Positions 48,691 to 58,924 of a DNA stretch of 64,000 bases are shown here, piece after piece. Under the pieces are notes generated by a model. That model was not told the origin of the DNA, did not search any database, and was given only the letters and a program-made list of their open reading frames with translations. How positions within the stretch are numbered: the first letter of the stretch is position 1; each line of letters starts with the position of its first letter. Position numbers and translations under genes: made by a program. Source of the stretch: Ursus arctos (lineage: Eukaryota; Chordata; Mammalia; Carnivora; Ursidae); the NCBI RefSeq assembly GCF_023065955.2, contig NW_026622985.1, positions 70,111,931 to 70,175,930 on the forward strand, in the 5' to 3' direction.

Positions 48691-49825
48691 GCCTGATTTT
48701 AGGAGAGAGGCAATAAGCTGGATGTGAAAATGAGCCAAATCACTAATAAAACTGCAGCACCCAGTTGGAGATGGCAACTTTTTTTAAACTTTTCTGTGTC
48801 CAGTTTCATAGGCTTCTGAGTAAAATCATACTTATAGCTTCAAGAGCCTAGCAGTCATGTACTTGTCCTCAATATTGAATATGCTTAGTCATATTCTTAG
48901 ATAACTTAACATTGCATGTTTTATTTTTAGAGAGCCCCGCCACAAACAAATGACCAATACAAATTAACAAGAAAGCAGTTAATATTGAAAGTGCCCTGTT
49001 CTAACCCTTCATATCTGGCTTTCCTTTCTTTAAGGCAAGGTTTCCCAAAGTGTGTTCCCTATTATTAATTTTACAGAAGATTGTTACTGAAGATGTTAAG
49101 AAGAAAAAAGCATGTTTTTATTTTTGTTTTGTTCTGTTGTGGTTTTCCATGTGAATTTTCAAAATCTTCAAAATTCTATTGTATATGAGGTACTCTAAAA
49201 GGTAAGAGGAGTCCTACAACCCCAAATTGTATTTGCCCACAAAAATGAGTTGAGGAACTGTCACCTGCATTCTTTTTGTCCTTTTGTGGAGACATTTTCC
49301 ATAGGCACAATAATAGGGGCAATGGGGCTGGGGAAGGAGGGAGAGCAGAGAGCGCGAATCCAAAAATTAATACTCTAAAACAGGAGTCACAAATCCTAAT
49401 GCCTACAGGAGAAAAGTGACATCAAGATCAGAGGTAGGCTGGATGCATTACAAGAGAAAATGGTAAGATGATGGCAAACTGCAGAACGTATGTTCTGTCT
49501 ACCACAATTCAAACTACAAAAATATTCTGTGGGCCTGTTACATGTTTCTGGTTCCTGCCCTCCACAGCTTGCCAGCGTGAAGCCCCTGTTCTAAGAAGAT
49601 AGCTTTCATTTTTGTTTAAATACAGTACCAGTTAATAAACTTAAAGAGTACCTTTTAAGATTCAAATTTTAACATTTTCAAGGGAGAACAGAAAGGGTGT
49701 GACATATTTAGAGCAGGACAGCACCCCCTTCCTCTTAGTCTTGACCATGGCTACCATTAGGCCCATCCCAGGGTTAAGAGATGGGGTTTGGTTTATAGTT
49801 TAGCACTGTGTTATCCACAAATATG
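48691..49825. other. Intergenic sequence
   Basis: A hAT-like end 'aaggtttcccaaagtgtgtt' occurs near 49036 without a convincing partner. No gene seen. Confidence 0.4.
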
Positions 49826-49829
49826 TGGT

Positions 49830-50175
49830 AAGAATAGCTCATGCCTTTTGAGCACTTATATTTCACCAGACACTATTCCATGTGCTTAACTTATAGCTCC
49901 TCATTTCATCCTCACAATAACCCTATTATTATCCTCATTTTGCAGATAAGGCGCAGTTATAAGCGCACCAGCCTATAGTTACACAGCTAGCAAGCAGCAG
50001 AACTGGGATTGAAATCCCAGTCTGGTTCTAAAATCCACACTTTTTTTTTCTTTTTTTCATATTATTTAAGTAGGCTCCACTCAAACTCATGACTCTGAGA
50101 TCAAGAGTCACATGCTCTACCAACTGAGCCAGCCAGGAGCCCCCTAAAACCCACACTCTTAACCACTATTCTAAA
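49830..50175 (-). repeat. MIR SINE (reverse), split by a can-SINE
   Basis: 'cttttgagcacttatatttc', 'catttcatcctcacaataac', 'cattttgcagataaggcgca', 'ctagcaagcagcagaactgg' run to 'ctaaaatccacact'. The element resumes after the SINE with 'ctaaaacccacactcttaac' and 'cactattcta'. The SINE is therefore younger. Confidence 0.86.
50042..50143 (-). mobile_element. Short can-SINE without CT body (reverse)
   Basis: Poly-T, ttatttaagtaggctccact, gagatcaagagtcacatgct, then ctgagccagccaggagcccc. Only about 100 bp, lacking the CT-rich body. Target-site duplication ctaaaa(t/c)ccacact at 50028-50041 and 50144-50157. Confidence 0.9.
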
Positions 50176-50900
50176 CTCAATCTTGGAGATGTCTTGTTCC
50201 CTGTTTGATGGGTATATCAGTTTTGAAAGGTCTGGGCTGCAGGTGACAGAAATCCTGGCTAACAGTGTCTGGAACAAGTATTTTTTCACAAAATAAGAAA
50301 TCTGGGGGGCGCCTGGGTGGCTCAGTCGTTAAGCGTCTGCCTTCAGCTCAGGTCATGATCCCAGCGTTCTGGAATTGAGCCCCACATCAGGCTCACTGCT
50401 CAGCGGGAAGCCTGCTTCTCCCTCTCCCACTCCCCCTGCTTGTGTTCCCTCTCTCACTGACTCTCTCTTTGTCAAAATAAATAAATAAAATCTTTAAAAA
50501 AAAAAAGAAATCTGGAAACAGGGGTCTGTCTAGGCAATGGTGCTGTAGCTCAGCAATGTCAAAGCCAACTTCTCTCCTCATGGTCACAAGATGGTTAGCT
50601 CTCTGCTGGGCATTATATATGAAATCAAGAAAGCAAGAAGTAGGAAGGGATGGCACCAGCTTATTAGATCTTTTTAACCAGGAACATAAACTCTTTCCCA
50701 GAAGTCCCCAACAGACTTTAGCTTAACTTCGTTGCCAGAATGACATCACAGGGCCATGTTTGGCTGCAAAGGAGTCTGGGAAAGCAGTATTTCTCTTCTC
50801 TAGCCCCAAGAGTGGAGGCAGGCAGAGGAATATCTGGTTGACAACAGGTGCTGGCTTAGCCAGCCAACAGTGTTGGCCACAGGAGTTTGGTTTGGTTAGG
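50176..50900. repeat. Unclassified old repeat hosting a can-SINE
   Basis: 'ggtgacagaaatcctggcta', 'atggtcacaagatggttagc', 'cacagggccatgtttggctg' and 'caaaggagtctgggaaagca' are phrases I associate with a common ancient mammalian repeat, but I cannot name it with confidence. Interrupted by the SINE at 50306. Confidence 0.4.
50306..50504 (+). mobile_element. can-SINE
   Basis: Head ggggcgcctgggtggctcag, section cttcagctcaggtcatgatc, body cccactccccctgcttgtg, tail AAATAAATAAAATC. Target-site duplication aagaaatctgg at 50295-50305 and 50505-50515. Confidence 0.95.
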
Positions 50901-51516
50901 AAAATACCAAAAGAACTTCATCATACAGTGTGTCACCCATGCCATGACCCAAGGAAAGTTAAACAGCAACAATTAAAGTTGGCCACAAAACCAAAACTAA
51001 ACTGTAGAACTTCTATTGCCTTTTTAAAGTGTCTGTTTCTATCCATTTCCATATGTGAAATGTCTCACTCTTTCCCTGATCAAACCTATCTGGGTAGTAT
51101 GTAAAAACTCATAATTTGATACTCACACATTCAGATACTTTTACATGCTATTCCTACTTATTTTTATAAAATGTATCTCCTTACTCAGGGTTAATAAGTC
51201 AAAATGACAATTTTTAATACAGTTTCAAAACTGGATTGAAATTTGTCAGAAACTAGAAACTAGGAAACTTCAGTGCTGAAAATACATAATACATTATTTA
51301 GATTTATAATCTGTTTTCCAGTTTGTACTGGCTCTTCTGGGTCTTTCTACTACTTTAATTGTATTTTTTTTCTTTTATGTTTTTATCATGGCACACAAAC
51401 TCAGAAAACCTGTTAAGGAAACTATATAATGCAATCTAAATATCCAGTTAACATATTGCTATGGAAACCAGGAAACAGAAACAGCACTCTAGTCATTCCT
51501 TTGGACAACATAGTTA

Positions 51517-51520
<4 letters not shown>

Positions 51521-51562
<42 letters not shown>
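51521..51562 (+). repeat. (TG)21 microsatellite
   Basis: Uninterrupted TG dinucleotide run of 42 bp. Such perfect runs are usually length-polymorphic. Confidence 0.97.
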
Positions 51563-51565
<3 letters not shown>

Positions 51566-51798
51566 ACATTAGTTTATTCACCTTTAATTGGAAGTTGGTA
51601 CTTAAGCCCAAATCTATAACTGATCTGTCCATAAATAGGACCAGTGCTGTCCAACCTGTAAATCAGCATTTAATAACCATATAACCAATATGGTTAGATA
51701 AACAATAACCACAGTCATTGTTAAATTATGCCACGTGATATCAGGAAATCTTCAGTAGGGTTGTGTTGTTTATTTAGCCTTGCCAGGCTTCAGCCTTT
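51563..51798. other. Intergenic sequence
   Basis: A short 'ccagtgctgtccaacctgta' motif near 51640 resembles a hAT element end. Nothing more is supported. Confidence 0.4.
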
Positions 51799-51799
51799 T

Positions 51800-52095
51800 G
51801 GCCTGGTATAAAGAACACCTGACTGGGATTTGAGAACTGGGTTCTAACCTCACCTCCTTTACCAACCAATTGTGTGACCTTCTTAGGAACTCTTAGGGAC
51901 TCAGGTTCCTCATCTGCAAAATGGTTCAATGCAGAGCTCTAGTATTATGTAATAGGAAAGTTCCTTTTCCACAAAATTGGGGAATCATGAGATAATTACT
52001 TTTGAGGATTGAAATTGCTCTGTGTAGTCTCTGAGAAAGTGCCTGGCACATAGTAAGCTTTCAGGACAAGCACAACTATTCTTATTATACTTTTC
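51800..52095 (+). repeat. MIR SINE, near full length
   Basis: 'tttgagaactgggttctaac', 'accaattgtgtgaccttctt', 'gttcctcatctgcaaaatgg', 'agtgcctggcacatagtaag' follow the MIR consensus from head to tail. It ends about 0.5 kb upstream of the CpG island. Confidence 0.85.
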
Positions 52096-53229
52096 TATTT
52101 TTCATTCTGCAGTAAATAATTCCTGAACCTGCACAGTAAATGTTTTGTCCCATGACTCAATAACAGATGCCATTGTCTGACAAGCCCTTATGCAAGTCAG
52201 AAAGGAGAATGTTAAAACCTAACAGGCAATGCTGTTCCTTAGATTCTGTTACCTTTGAGGGGTTATTTTCTCTCTAAGGTTAATGTCAATTTTGATAGAC
52301 ATGTGAAGTATAAAAAAGTTATCCTAACACAATCCTAATTCACCAGGCCACCACAACCCCACATTTTTTTTTTGTCATAGGATTTCAACATTCAAGAATT
52401 AAACTTTTGTTCTGTTTTGCTTGTTCATTGCTGTTTGCCTAGTTATTTAATCAGCCTGTTTCCTGCTATTTAAAAAAAAATGAAAAGCTGAAGTTTCCTC
52501 AGGGCTAAACTCCTGTGTTGTTCTTCCTTCCAGAAATCTGAGTTATTACAGTAGGGGATAATCGTTGCATAATGAAATCGTTGGGACAATTCTCCATCCA
52601 CTCCTACCTCAGTCTCTGACAATGAATTCCTTGTCTCTGTGGTGTCCAACTCTCTCTATCCCGCTCGGTGCCCAGCGGCTAACGTAGCCGTGGGAGAGAC
52701 TGGGAACTGGGCGTCGCGTTTTTCCCGCCGGCAGCGCGCGGGGGTGCGTGCGCGGAGTGTGCGCGGAGTGTGCGCCCCTGGCGTTCTGCGCGCCGGCTGA
52801 CGCTCGCCGCGCGAGCACCAGGAGGGGGAGACTCGGAGTCGCTTCTCTCCGCTGTGCTAACTTCAAACTGCCCGGACTGGGGGAGTTGAGAGCGCGCAGA
52901 CAGGGGGAGAAAACTTCTTCTCCACCTAGAAAGTTTCACCTTGGCGGGGGCGGGGGAGGGGCGGGAGGAAACGCGACCCCCGCGGGGACTGGCGCGGCGC
53001 GCGGGCGGCAGGAAGGGCGGGGGCCGATTTCCCCCTCTGGGTGGTGCCAGTCCCCACCTCAGCGGTCCTAGGACCGGCGGACGAGGCGGCCGACCCCGCG
53101 CGAGACAGACGGACACGTGCTGGGGCGGGCAGGCGGGCGAGCGCCTCGGTCGGGTCGCCCGGCCGTGCTTCCCGCCTGGACGCGCCCGGGGCGGCCACGG
53201 GCCGCGCGCGCCGATGCCCGGCTGAGTCA

Positions 53230-53488
53230 CCCGCCGGGTAGCGCGCGGGTGAGAAAGGGCGGAGGGAGCGCGGCCGGCTGACGGACCGGGCACTCGGCTC
53301 GGCCCCGCCGCAGGTGACCCGGACGCTCTCGCCGCCCGGAGCGCTCCAAGCGCTTTGTGACCAGATGCGGAACCCAGCGGCTGGCGCGAGCCAGATGCGG
53401 GGCGACAGCTGACTTGAGGCGGGGAGGCGCGGAGCACGCGGGTGGTCTCTGCGCGACTGACTTCTCCGCGGTTCTCGGACACCGCAAG
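53230..53488 (+). other. Candidate untranslated first exon (5' end undefined)
   Basis: The right end is set by a strong donor, ACCGCAAG|GTAAAG, with the intron starting at 53489. The left end is not resolvable from sequence, since start sites in CpG islands are spread, so the start given is nominal. The exon has no ATG opening a long frame. One upstream frame, ATG at 53365 to TGA at 53412, is 15 codons long. Alternative donors at 53249 (gg|gtgaga) and 53314 (CAG|GTGACC) would give shorter versions. The gene was not identified. The next candidate exon is at 56865. Confidence 0.6.
53365..53412 (+). other. Possible upstream open reading frame
   Basis: An ATG followed by 14 further codons (MRNPAAGASQMRGDS) and TGA lies within the candidate first exon. 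If the exon is transcribed from upstream, this short frame could lower translation of the main product. It has a second in-frame ATG at 53395. Whether it is translated is unknown. Confidence 0.35.
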
Positions 53489-56094
53489 GTAAAGCTACAG
53501 CTCGCTTCAGACCCCGCACCCCACCCTTCGGCCCCAGCGTTCTGTTCTTTGTTCCCCTGAGAGACCTGAGAGCTGTTCCAAAGGGCATGACCAGGGAGGT
53601 GGGCGAGTTAGGGGCTTCAGAAACGGAAGGGATGTGGCGAGGGAGAGGTGTAAACTAGAGTGGGGCTTTTCGTTTTAGGGGTTTGCTTCTGACGGCCACC
53701 TGTATGACTCAGGAGAGAGGGTCGTTGGAGTGAGGGGTGATGTATGACTGTTATGGCCGGGCAAGTTTCAAGACTGTGATCTGACTCAGCCCTTAGAGAA
53801 GGGATTTGGTCACCCTGTCCCAGGGTGATGAGGCAGGCAAGATTCGAGCCGAGTGGGTTTCCTTGTTCCCAACCCTGCTTTATCTGTAATACGTGCGGGT
53901 CTTTCCAACGGGCAGGTGTTTTGTGAAGGTCTGAATTCTACATTTCTGGCAAATACACAGGGCTTGTGATCCATCATTTTCAATCTTACCTTATCTCTTT
54001 GCTGGGGCTACTTGGAGGACATCTATCTTATTAGGTGAACTAGATTATAACCAGAGGTCGGGCAGTCTAGCTAGTACTGGTATTGACCCAATAATTTAAG
54101 TACCAATGAAAGTATTTTCACCGACCATTGCCAATACAGGATTTACTCTAAAGTATGGTTTCCCATTTCATACCGTTTATGTTTAAAAGAGCCATTTACT
54201 AATTTGGCATTTGGAGAGATTTTCAGGGGCTCATGCATGAATAGTTGTCCAGTGTATTTTACCTTATCACAGTTTTATGTTCAGAGGAGCTCTGGGGCAG
54301 AATGAAATATTGTCAACTCTCTTAGGCAAAATAATCAGGATACTATAATTGCCAAGTTAAGATGGTCAATGAATATGAGAGGATTGTAAAAACTGACATT
54401 AGAGTGAATGTAGACTATATGGACCCTCTCTTGAATTTTAAAAACACGGTTCACATTTTTGTAAAGTTGGGTGGAGGTTTTTTCTGTCGTTTTCATCAGC
54501 CAGACACATGGACATTGCCATGCAAATGGATCCAGAAAAACATAATTTTCCTTTATAGCTAAACTATTATAGCTGACTAATGCATTTTTTCTGCATGAAG
54601 ATGATCTGAAAATGTTGTACATCATGTTTCTCTGTGCTACTGGGACATAAATTGTGTTTTTATGTAAACTGTTAAGTGCTGCTTAGATTATTTACATGTA
54701 CATAGCTTTTCTTTCTATCTCTAAGCTTATTGGGCTTTGTTTTAACATGTAAACTTCCATAACAGAACAGAAGTGAGGTGCTTTGGTTACAATCATACAC
54801 TGCAAATCTGTGATGTATTCAATGTTCATTCTTTTTGAATTGCTGAATAATACCAGTAACACTTACATTACTCTTAAGAAATTTTTGTAGTACCAAAAAT
54901 GTGTGTGAGTGCCTATAAAATATACTGGTGTTTTAGAAAATCTGTTCAGGTTTCAAACTTAACTGTTCATAAGCCTATAATTACTAACCTAAATATATTT
55001 TGATTTTAATGTGATGGACTTTATAGCATATAGAAGATGATCTGCTGAGTACTACGTTTTCAAAGATTGCTTTGTTCTTAATACATCACAGTAAGGGTTT
55101 ACATTAGATGTAAACTCTATGCCTTCAGAATTAATGAGTGAGGTTTATCTGAATGATAAAGATATACAAGATTAACCACAGCAAGTCAATATGAAAGCTG
55201 ATAATATTTTCATGACTTTTAAAACTACAATAAAAGGAAAATGACACTTTTCTAAGTGGGAAAAATACACATTTTATAAATTCCTTAACACTGTACAAGC
55301 ATATGTTCCACTATAATCCTGACATTTTTAAATTTTGTCTTAATATGGGTTAGACTAAGAAATACATTTCAAAAGTCAGTTTTCTTTGTTGGTTAAAAAA
55401 ATAATTCAAAATAACAATCTAATTTTCCTTTTACAAATCTATATAATAGCCTCAAATAAACTTTTTCTCAAATATGGTCATCTCAAAACAGAATGAATAA
55501 CTCAAAAGGGTTATTCCTTTCAAGACACACAACTTTCTCTAGGTGACTGCACCAGTGCCTATGGTGACACACCCATGAAAAGTACACGGCTCCATACACA
55601 TACACATTCACAGCACTTGCCATCTTTCTGCCCCTTCCTCCTCATCCCTTCCCGTCGGTTGGGTCAGAGTTGCTTTCAAACCCCCATTTTAAAACTCTAA
55701 TTTCATGGTTTCTTCTTTGCTGTCATTAGGCTCACCAGAGCCAGCTATGCTTTCTTTTCCCCATCATCCCTAATATTTTCCTTGGGCTGCTATGCTTGTT
55801 AATGGGATACCAAATTTCCTAATTGTGCTGCCTTAAGGGAAGAAAATATGAAGAAACTCAAGTACCAGGAAATTAACCTCCTTTACCTCGTTGGTATATG
55901 TTGAAACTGGTGTTTTTGACATAGAGCCCTCAGGGCAATTTTCTCATGGGCTTTGCTCAATGCAAAATAAATAGTAACCGCTTAGTAATGAATGATAAAT
56001 ATACTGACTAATGTCAATTTAGGATCACTTTGATTCCCTTTTCTTAACTGGCACTGAGTTGCTGCCATTCTCACATTTCCCTCACCAAAAATAG

Positions 56095-56205
56095 CTAAGA
56101 ACTGTATGTTGAGCATCATATGTGTTTGGTACTAGAGAAATATTTTTAAGAAAGGGAGAAACGAAATCTCTGCCCTTGAAGTTTACAGTCTAGATATTCA
56201 GATAA
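56095..56205 (-). repeat. L2 3' remnant (reverse)
   Basis: 'gttgagcatcatatgtgttt', 'ggtactagagaaatattttt', 'ctgcccttgaagtttacagt' resemble inverted L2. Confidence 0.6.
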
Positions 56206-56240
56206 ATAACACATATAAAATAGAACCAAAATCCATAATT

Positions 56241-56432
56241 TTTTTAAAAGATTTTATTTATTTATTTGACAGAGAGAGAGAGCCAGCGAGAGAGGGAACA
56301 CAGGCAGGGGGAGTGGGAGAGGAAGAAGCAGGCTCCCAGTGGAGGAGCCTGATGTGGGGCTCGATCCCAGGACTCTGGGATCACACCCTGAGCTGAAGGC
56401 AGACGCTTAATGACTGAGCCACCCAGGAGCCC
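56241..56432 (-). mobile_element. Young can-SINE, bear-type (reverse)
   Basis: Poly-T/AAGATTTTATTTATTTATTT lead, GA body, gggggagtgggagaggaaga, inverted head gccacccaggagccc. A perfect 15-bp target-site duplication ccaaaatccataatt lies at 56226-56240 and 56433-56447. Confidence 0.96.
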
Positions 56433-56864
56433 CCAAAATCCATAATTATTAAGGGGATGTAACATGAAAATGACATTAGAAATCATCCCATTTAAATAAT
56501 AGAAATATTTTTAAAAATCTGAAGATGGGAACTTAAAGACCTCTTAAAATTTTCAAGGTGTTTCTGAGTATATCCTCTTTCTGATACTACAACAACCTTA
56601 CAAAATAGACACAGCTGATACCAATATTGTAACCTTTCCTGCCTTTAGGTAAGGAAACTGTGTTTGCACCTAGCCTCCATGCTGTCTCGACAGCACCTCT
56701 GCCCAGCCATCAGTAAAGGTTAACTATTTGAAGCATTTTCTGCTGAAGCACAGTTTGGGATCCTTAGGTTAGTGATAATGATGAATGTAACATTTCTGGT
56801 CTCTAGAGTTTTTCTCACCTTCTGTTTCTCCAGTTCTCCTTTTTGTTCTTTCTCTTTTTTGTAG

Positions 56865-56934
56865 CAAAGCATACCAGAAAAAGCCTTCATTCATATGTGT
56901 GAGGCATTCTGCTCCTGTTATCAGATTAAGAGCT
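56865..56934 (+). other. Candidate internal exon, possibly containing the start codon
   Basis: A long pyrimidine tract (tttttgttctttctcttttt) and gtag precede the exon, and GTGAGT follows it at 56935, so both splice signals are strong, although the last exon bases are GCT and not AG. The exon is 70 bp. An ATG at 56895 opens a frame MCEAFCSCYQIKS that reads through the donor; the same frame is open across the whole exon (QSIPEKAFIH before the ATG). Three cysteines close to the N-terminus could be lipid-modified if this is a true start, but I do not recognise the protein. It sits 3.4 kb after the CpG-island donor, a plausible exon 2. It could also be a non-coding exon or a chance arrangement. 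Confidence 0.45.
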
Positions 56935-57350
56935 GTGAGTAATTTTGTAATCTATCCTACTATCACAAAGCCCATTCTCAGATATCTCTTCAGCTGTGTT
57001 TAACAGTTTAGTATATTCCCCTTGGGATTTGTTTCAATAAAAACATCCAATAAAATCTTACTACAGATCCTTTGCTTTTCAAGGGACAAAATGAAGAAAG
57101 TGTTTTTATAAGCTGTAAAATGTAATTGAGAGAAAAATCACATGTGTGGTATTTGTAGCAGGAGGTATGAGCTCAGTGGGGGGAAAAAAACAGTTAACTG
57201 ATTGTATATCCAGGTATACATATTTCTTCTATGATTGTGTAAATTTGCACAAGTACATTTATGCAGGTTACACATGTTGTTTTTAATTTCTGTAATAAAT
57301 TGTGTAGCTATAGAGTCCCTAAAATTCATATTAAAAGCCTATGAGCCATA
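56935..57350 (+). other. Start of candidate intron 2
   Basis: AT-rich sequence after the GTGAGT donor. No further exon with paired splice sites was found from here to the right edge with any confidence. Confidence 0.4.
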
Positions 57351-57352
57351 TA

Positions 57353-57461
57353 GGGGCTCTGTTGGTAGAGCATGAGACTTTAGATCTTGGGTTTGTAAGT
57401 TCCAGCCCCACGTTGGGTATAGAGACTACTTAAAAATAAATAAAATCTTAAAAAAAAAAAA
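57353..57461 (+). mobile_element. Short can-SINE without CT body
   Basis: A tRNA-like head ggggctctgttggtagagca with 'gtttgtaagttccagcccca' (B-box-like region) and gagactacttaaaaataaa tail. About 109 bp. An imperfect target-site duplication (agcctatgagccatata / agcctaggggtcatata) flanks it. Confidence 0.88.
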
Positions 57462-57522
57462 AGAGCCTAGGGGTCATATAAATTATATAATGATCCATAG
57501 AATTTGAAAATGTATTTCTCCT

Positions 57523-57737
57523 GGGGTGCCTGGTGGCTCAGTCGGTTAAGCGTCTGCTCAGGTCATGATCCTGAGTCCTGGAATTGAGCCCCATATCAGG
57601 CTTCCTGCTCAGTGGGGAGTCTGCTTCTCCCTTTGGCTCTGCTCCCCCCCAGCTTGTGCTCCCACTCTCTCTCTCTCTCTCTCTCTCACTCTCTCACTCT
57701 CATAAAATGAATAAAGATCTTTTTTTTAAAAAAGAAA
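57523..57737 (+). mobile_element. can-SINE with (TC)n body
   Basis: Head ggggtgcctggtggctcagt, internal deletion after gcgtctgc, (TC)n run at about 57665-57702, poly-A tail. Target-site duplication gaaaatgtatttct(c/t)ct at 57506-57522 and 57738-57754. It lies 61 bp from the preceding SINE. Confidence 0.94.
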
Positions 57738-57879
57738 GAAAATGTATTTCTTCTAATACAACAAAGTATATTATGAATATGATCAGGGCAGTTATGAAAT
57801 GTAGTCAGATAATCACAAGTTCTAGAGAAAGCCAGGTTCCTATACTCCTAAGAATGTGATTGAGGATTTAGTCTTTCAG

Positions 57880-58190
57880 GATAATTTATTGAGCACCTAC
57901 CAGCCATAAGTCTAGACTCTGGCAAAGCAGTAGAGAGTAAGACAGACTAAGATCTCTAAGATTATGATGCTCCATTCTATATTGAGGAAGGCAAACAACA
58001 AATAAAATACATAAATAAAAATGTGTTTGTGAGTGGTGATAAGAACTGCAAGGAAGCAAAGTGAGGACTGTCAAGGATAAGAGAGGGTGGAGTGGTAATT
58101 GAAAAATTCAGTAATAGTCAGAGAAGGCTTCACTTTGAAGGTGGCCTTTGAACTACAACCTGAAGGAGATAAGATAATGAGCTGTGTGGA
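57880..58190 (-). repeat. L2 remnant (reverse)
   Basis: 'ataatttattgagcacctac', 'aggaaggcaaacaacaaata', 'agagaaggcttcactttgaa', 'ggtggcctttgaactacaac', 'ctgaaggagataagata' are inverted L2 landmarks. Confidence 0.8.
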
Positions 58191-58751
58191 TACCTGGAGC
58201 AGGGCTTCTACTTTGCACTTCTCGGGAGTGCCATTCTCATTTTGTTGTCTCTGGAACTGTGCAATGCACAGCCTGCACAGCTCTACTCGGAGCCTCTGAT
58301 CTTATATGGGAAGTACCTGAACAGTGCCTGCCATAGTTTATTGCAGTCTCAAAGGTGACAATGAAGGAGTGGCCCACATCCCTTAGTTTATGGTATATGG
58401 AAGAAGCAAAACCATGGTATTTTCCTGTGTTCACCTGGTGCCATGTCCGCATGCCATCCTTGATCAAGGTTATTGATCCAGTTTTCCTTCTTCTTTTCTA
58501 CCCTGTGAGCCGAGCTCAAAATGGTTTGTTGAGAGTAATACCTGCAGCTTTTGTCTCCGGTCCCTTCCATAGTAAATATCTGGAGACAGCAAAGCAGACA
58601 GTTGCTATCTATGTATGCAGCCTGTGTTTGCCGTGTCCTTCTTTCTTTCTTCTCTCTCTCCTTTCTTTTCCCTTTCCAGTGTTAAACCACTGTGTTGGAT
58701 TTTCTTCTGCATTTCTTCCTGCCCCTTTATGCCCTGCCCAGGTCCTATATC
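58191..58751. other. Intronic or intergenic sequence
   Basis: Open frames of up to 156 codons run through this stretch into the neighbouring SINE. No domain is recognised and the frames depend partly on SINE and CT-rich sequence, so I do not call a gene. The CTTT-rich patch is at 58638-58672. Confidence 0.4.
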
Positions 58752-58804
58752 AAGATTTGCAAACAGAAAAAAAAAAGAAAGCAAGCAAGCCAGCCAGCCC
58801 AAGA

Positions 58805-58914
58805 AGGGGCACCTGGCTGGCTTAGTCAGCAGAACAGGCGACTCAGTCTCAGGGTTGTGAGTTTGAGCCCTGCATGGACCATAGAGATTATTAAGAAAAA
58901 AAGAAAAGAAAAAA
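58805..58914 (+). mobile_element. Short can-SINE with 43-bp 5' extension
   Basis: Head ggggcacctggctggcttag, 'ggttgtgagtttgagccctg', gagattattaag and an A-rich tail. The best direct repeat, aagatttgca, is at 58752-58761 and 58915-58924, which leaves 43 bp of A-rich and (GCAA)n/(CCAG)n sequence between the left repeat and the SINE head. Confidence 0.8.
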
Positions 58915-58924
58915 AAGATTTGCA

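Larger units (their letters stand above)
52655..53560. promoter_or_regulatory. CpG island promoter
   Basis: About 0.9 kb of very GC-rich, CpG-dense DNA rises sharply out of AT-rich flanks. CpG islands of this type mark promoters of housekeeping and many developmental genes in mammals. GC boxes of the Sp1 type are visible (gggggcgggggaggggcggg at about 52945-52965). No TATA box stands out, consistent with a dispersed start site. Good splice donors are on the plus strand (best at 53489, others at 53314 and 53249), which points to a rightward gene. A bidirectional promoter cannot be excluded. Large open frames through this block on both strands are expected in GC-rich DNA, where stop codons are rare. 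Confidence 0.9.
53223..53788. promoter_or_regulatory. Cluster of three AP-1-type sites
   Basis: Perfect TGA(G/C)TCA heptamers lie at 53223-53229, 53705-53711 and 53782-53788, inside and just after the CpG island. A further copy is at 52153-52159. This heptamer is the binding site of Fos/Jun (and related Maf/Nrf) factors. Function is inference only. Confidence 0.45.
53489..56864 (+). other. Candidate intron 1
   Basis: Starts GTAAAG and ends ctttctcttttttgtag. It is AT-rich apart from its first 150 bp and contains an L2 piece and one inverted can-SINE. No additional exon with good splice sites was seen inside. A reverse open frame at 54335-54625 is unrecognised. Confidence 0.5.

Noticed and set aside
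52748..53225. Forward open frames of 94-107 codons in the CpG island
   Set aside because: Same compositional reason. They end before the donor at 53489 and show no recognisable protein.
52679..53588. Long reverse-strand open frames (267 and 220 codons) in the CpG island
   Set aside because: GC-rich DNA has few stop codons. The translations are arginine/proline/alanine-rich with no domain, the frames overlap each other and frames on the other strand, and the splice signals point the other way.
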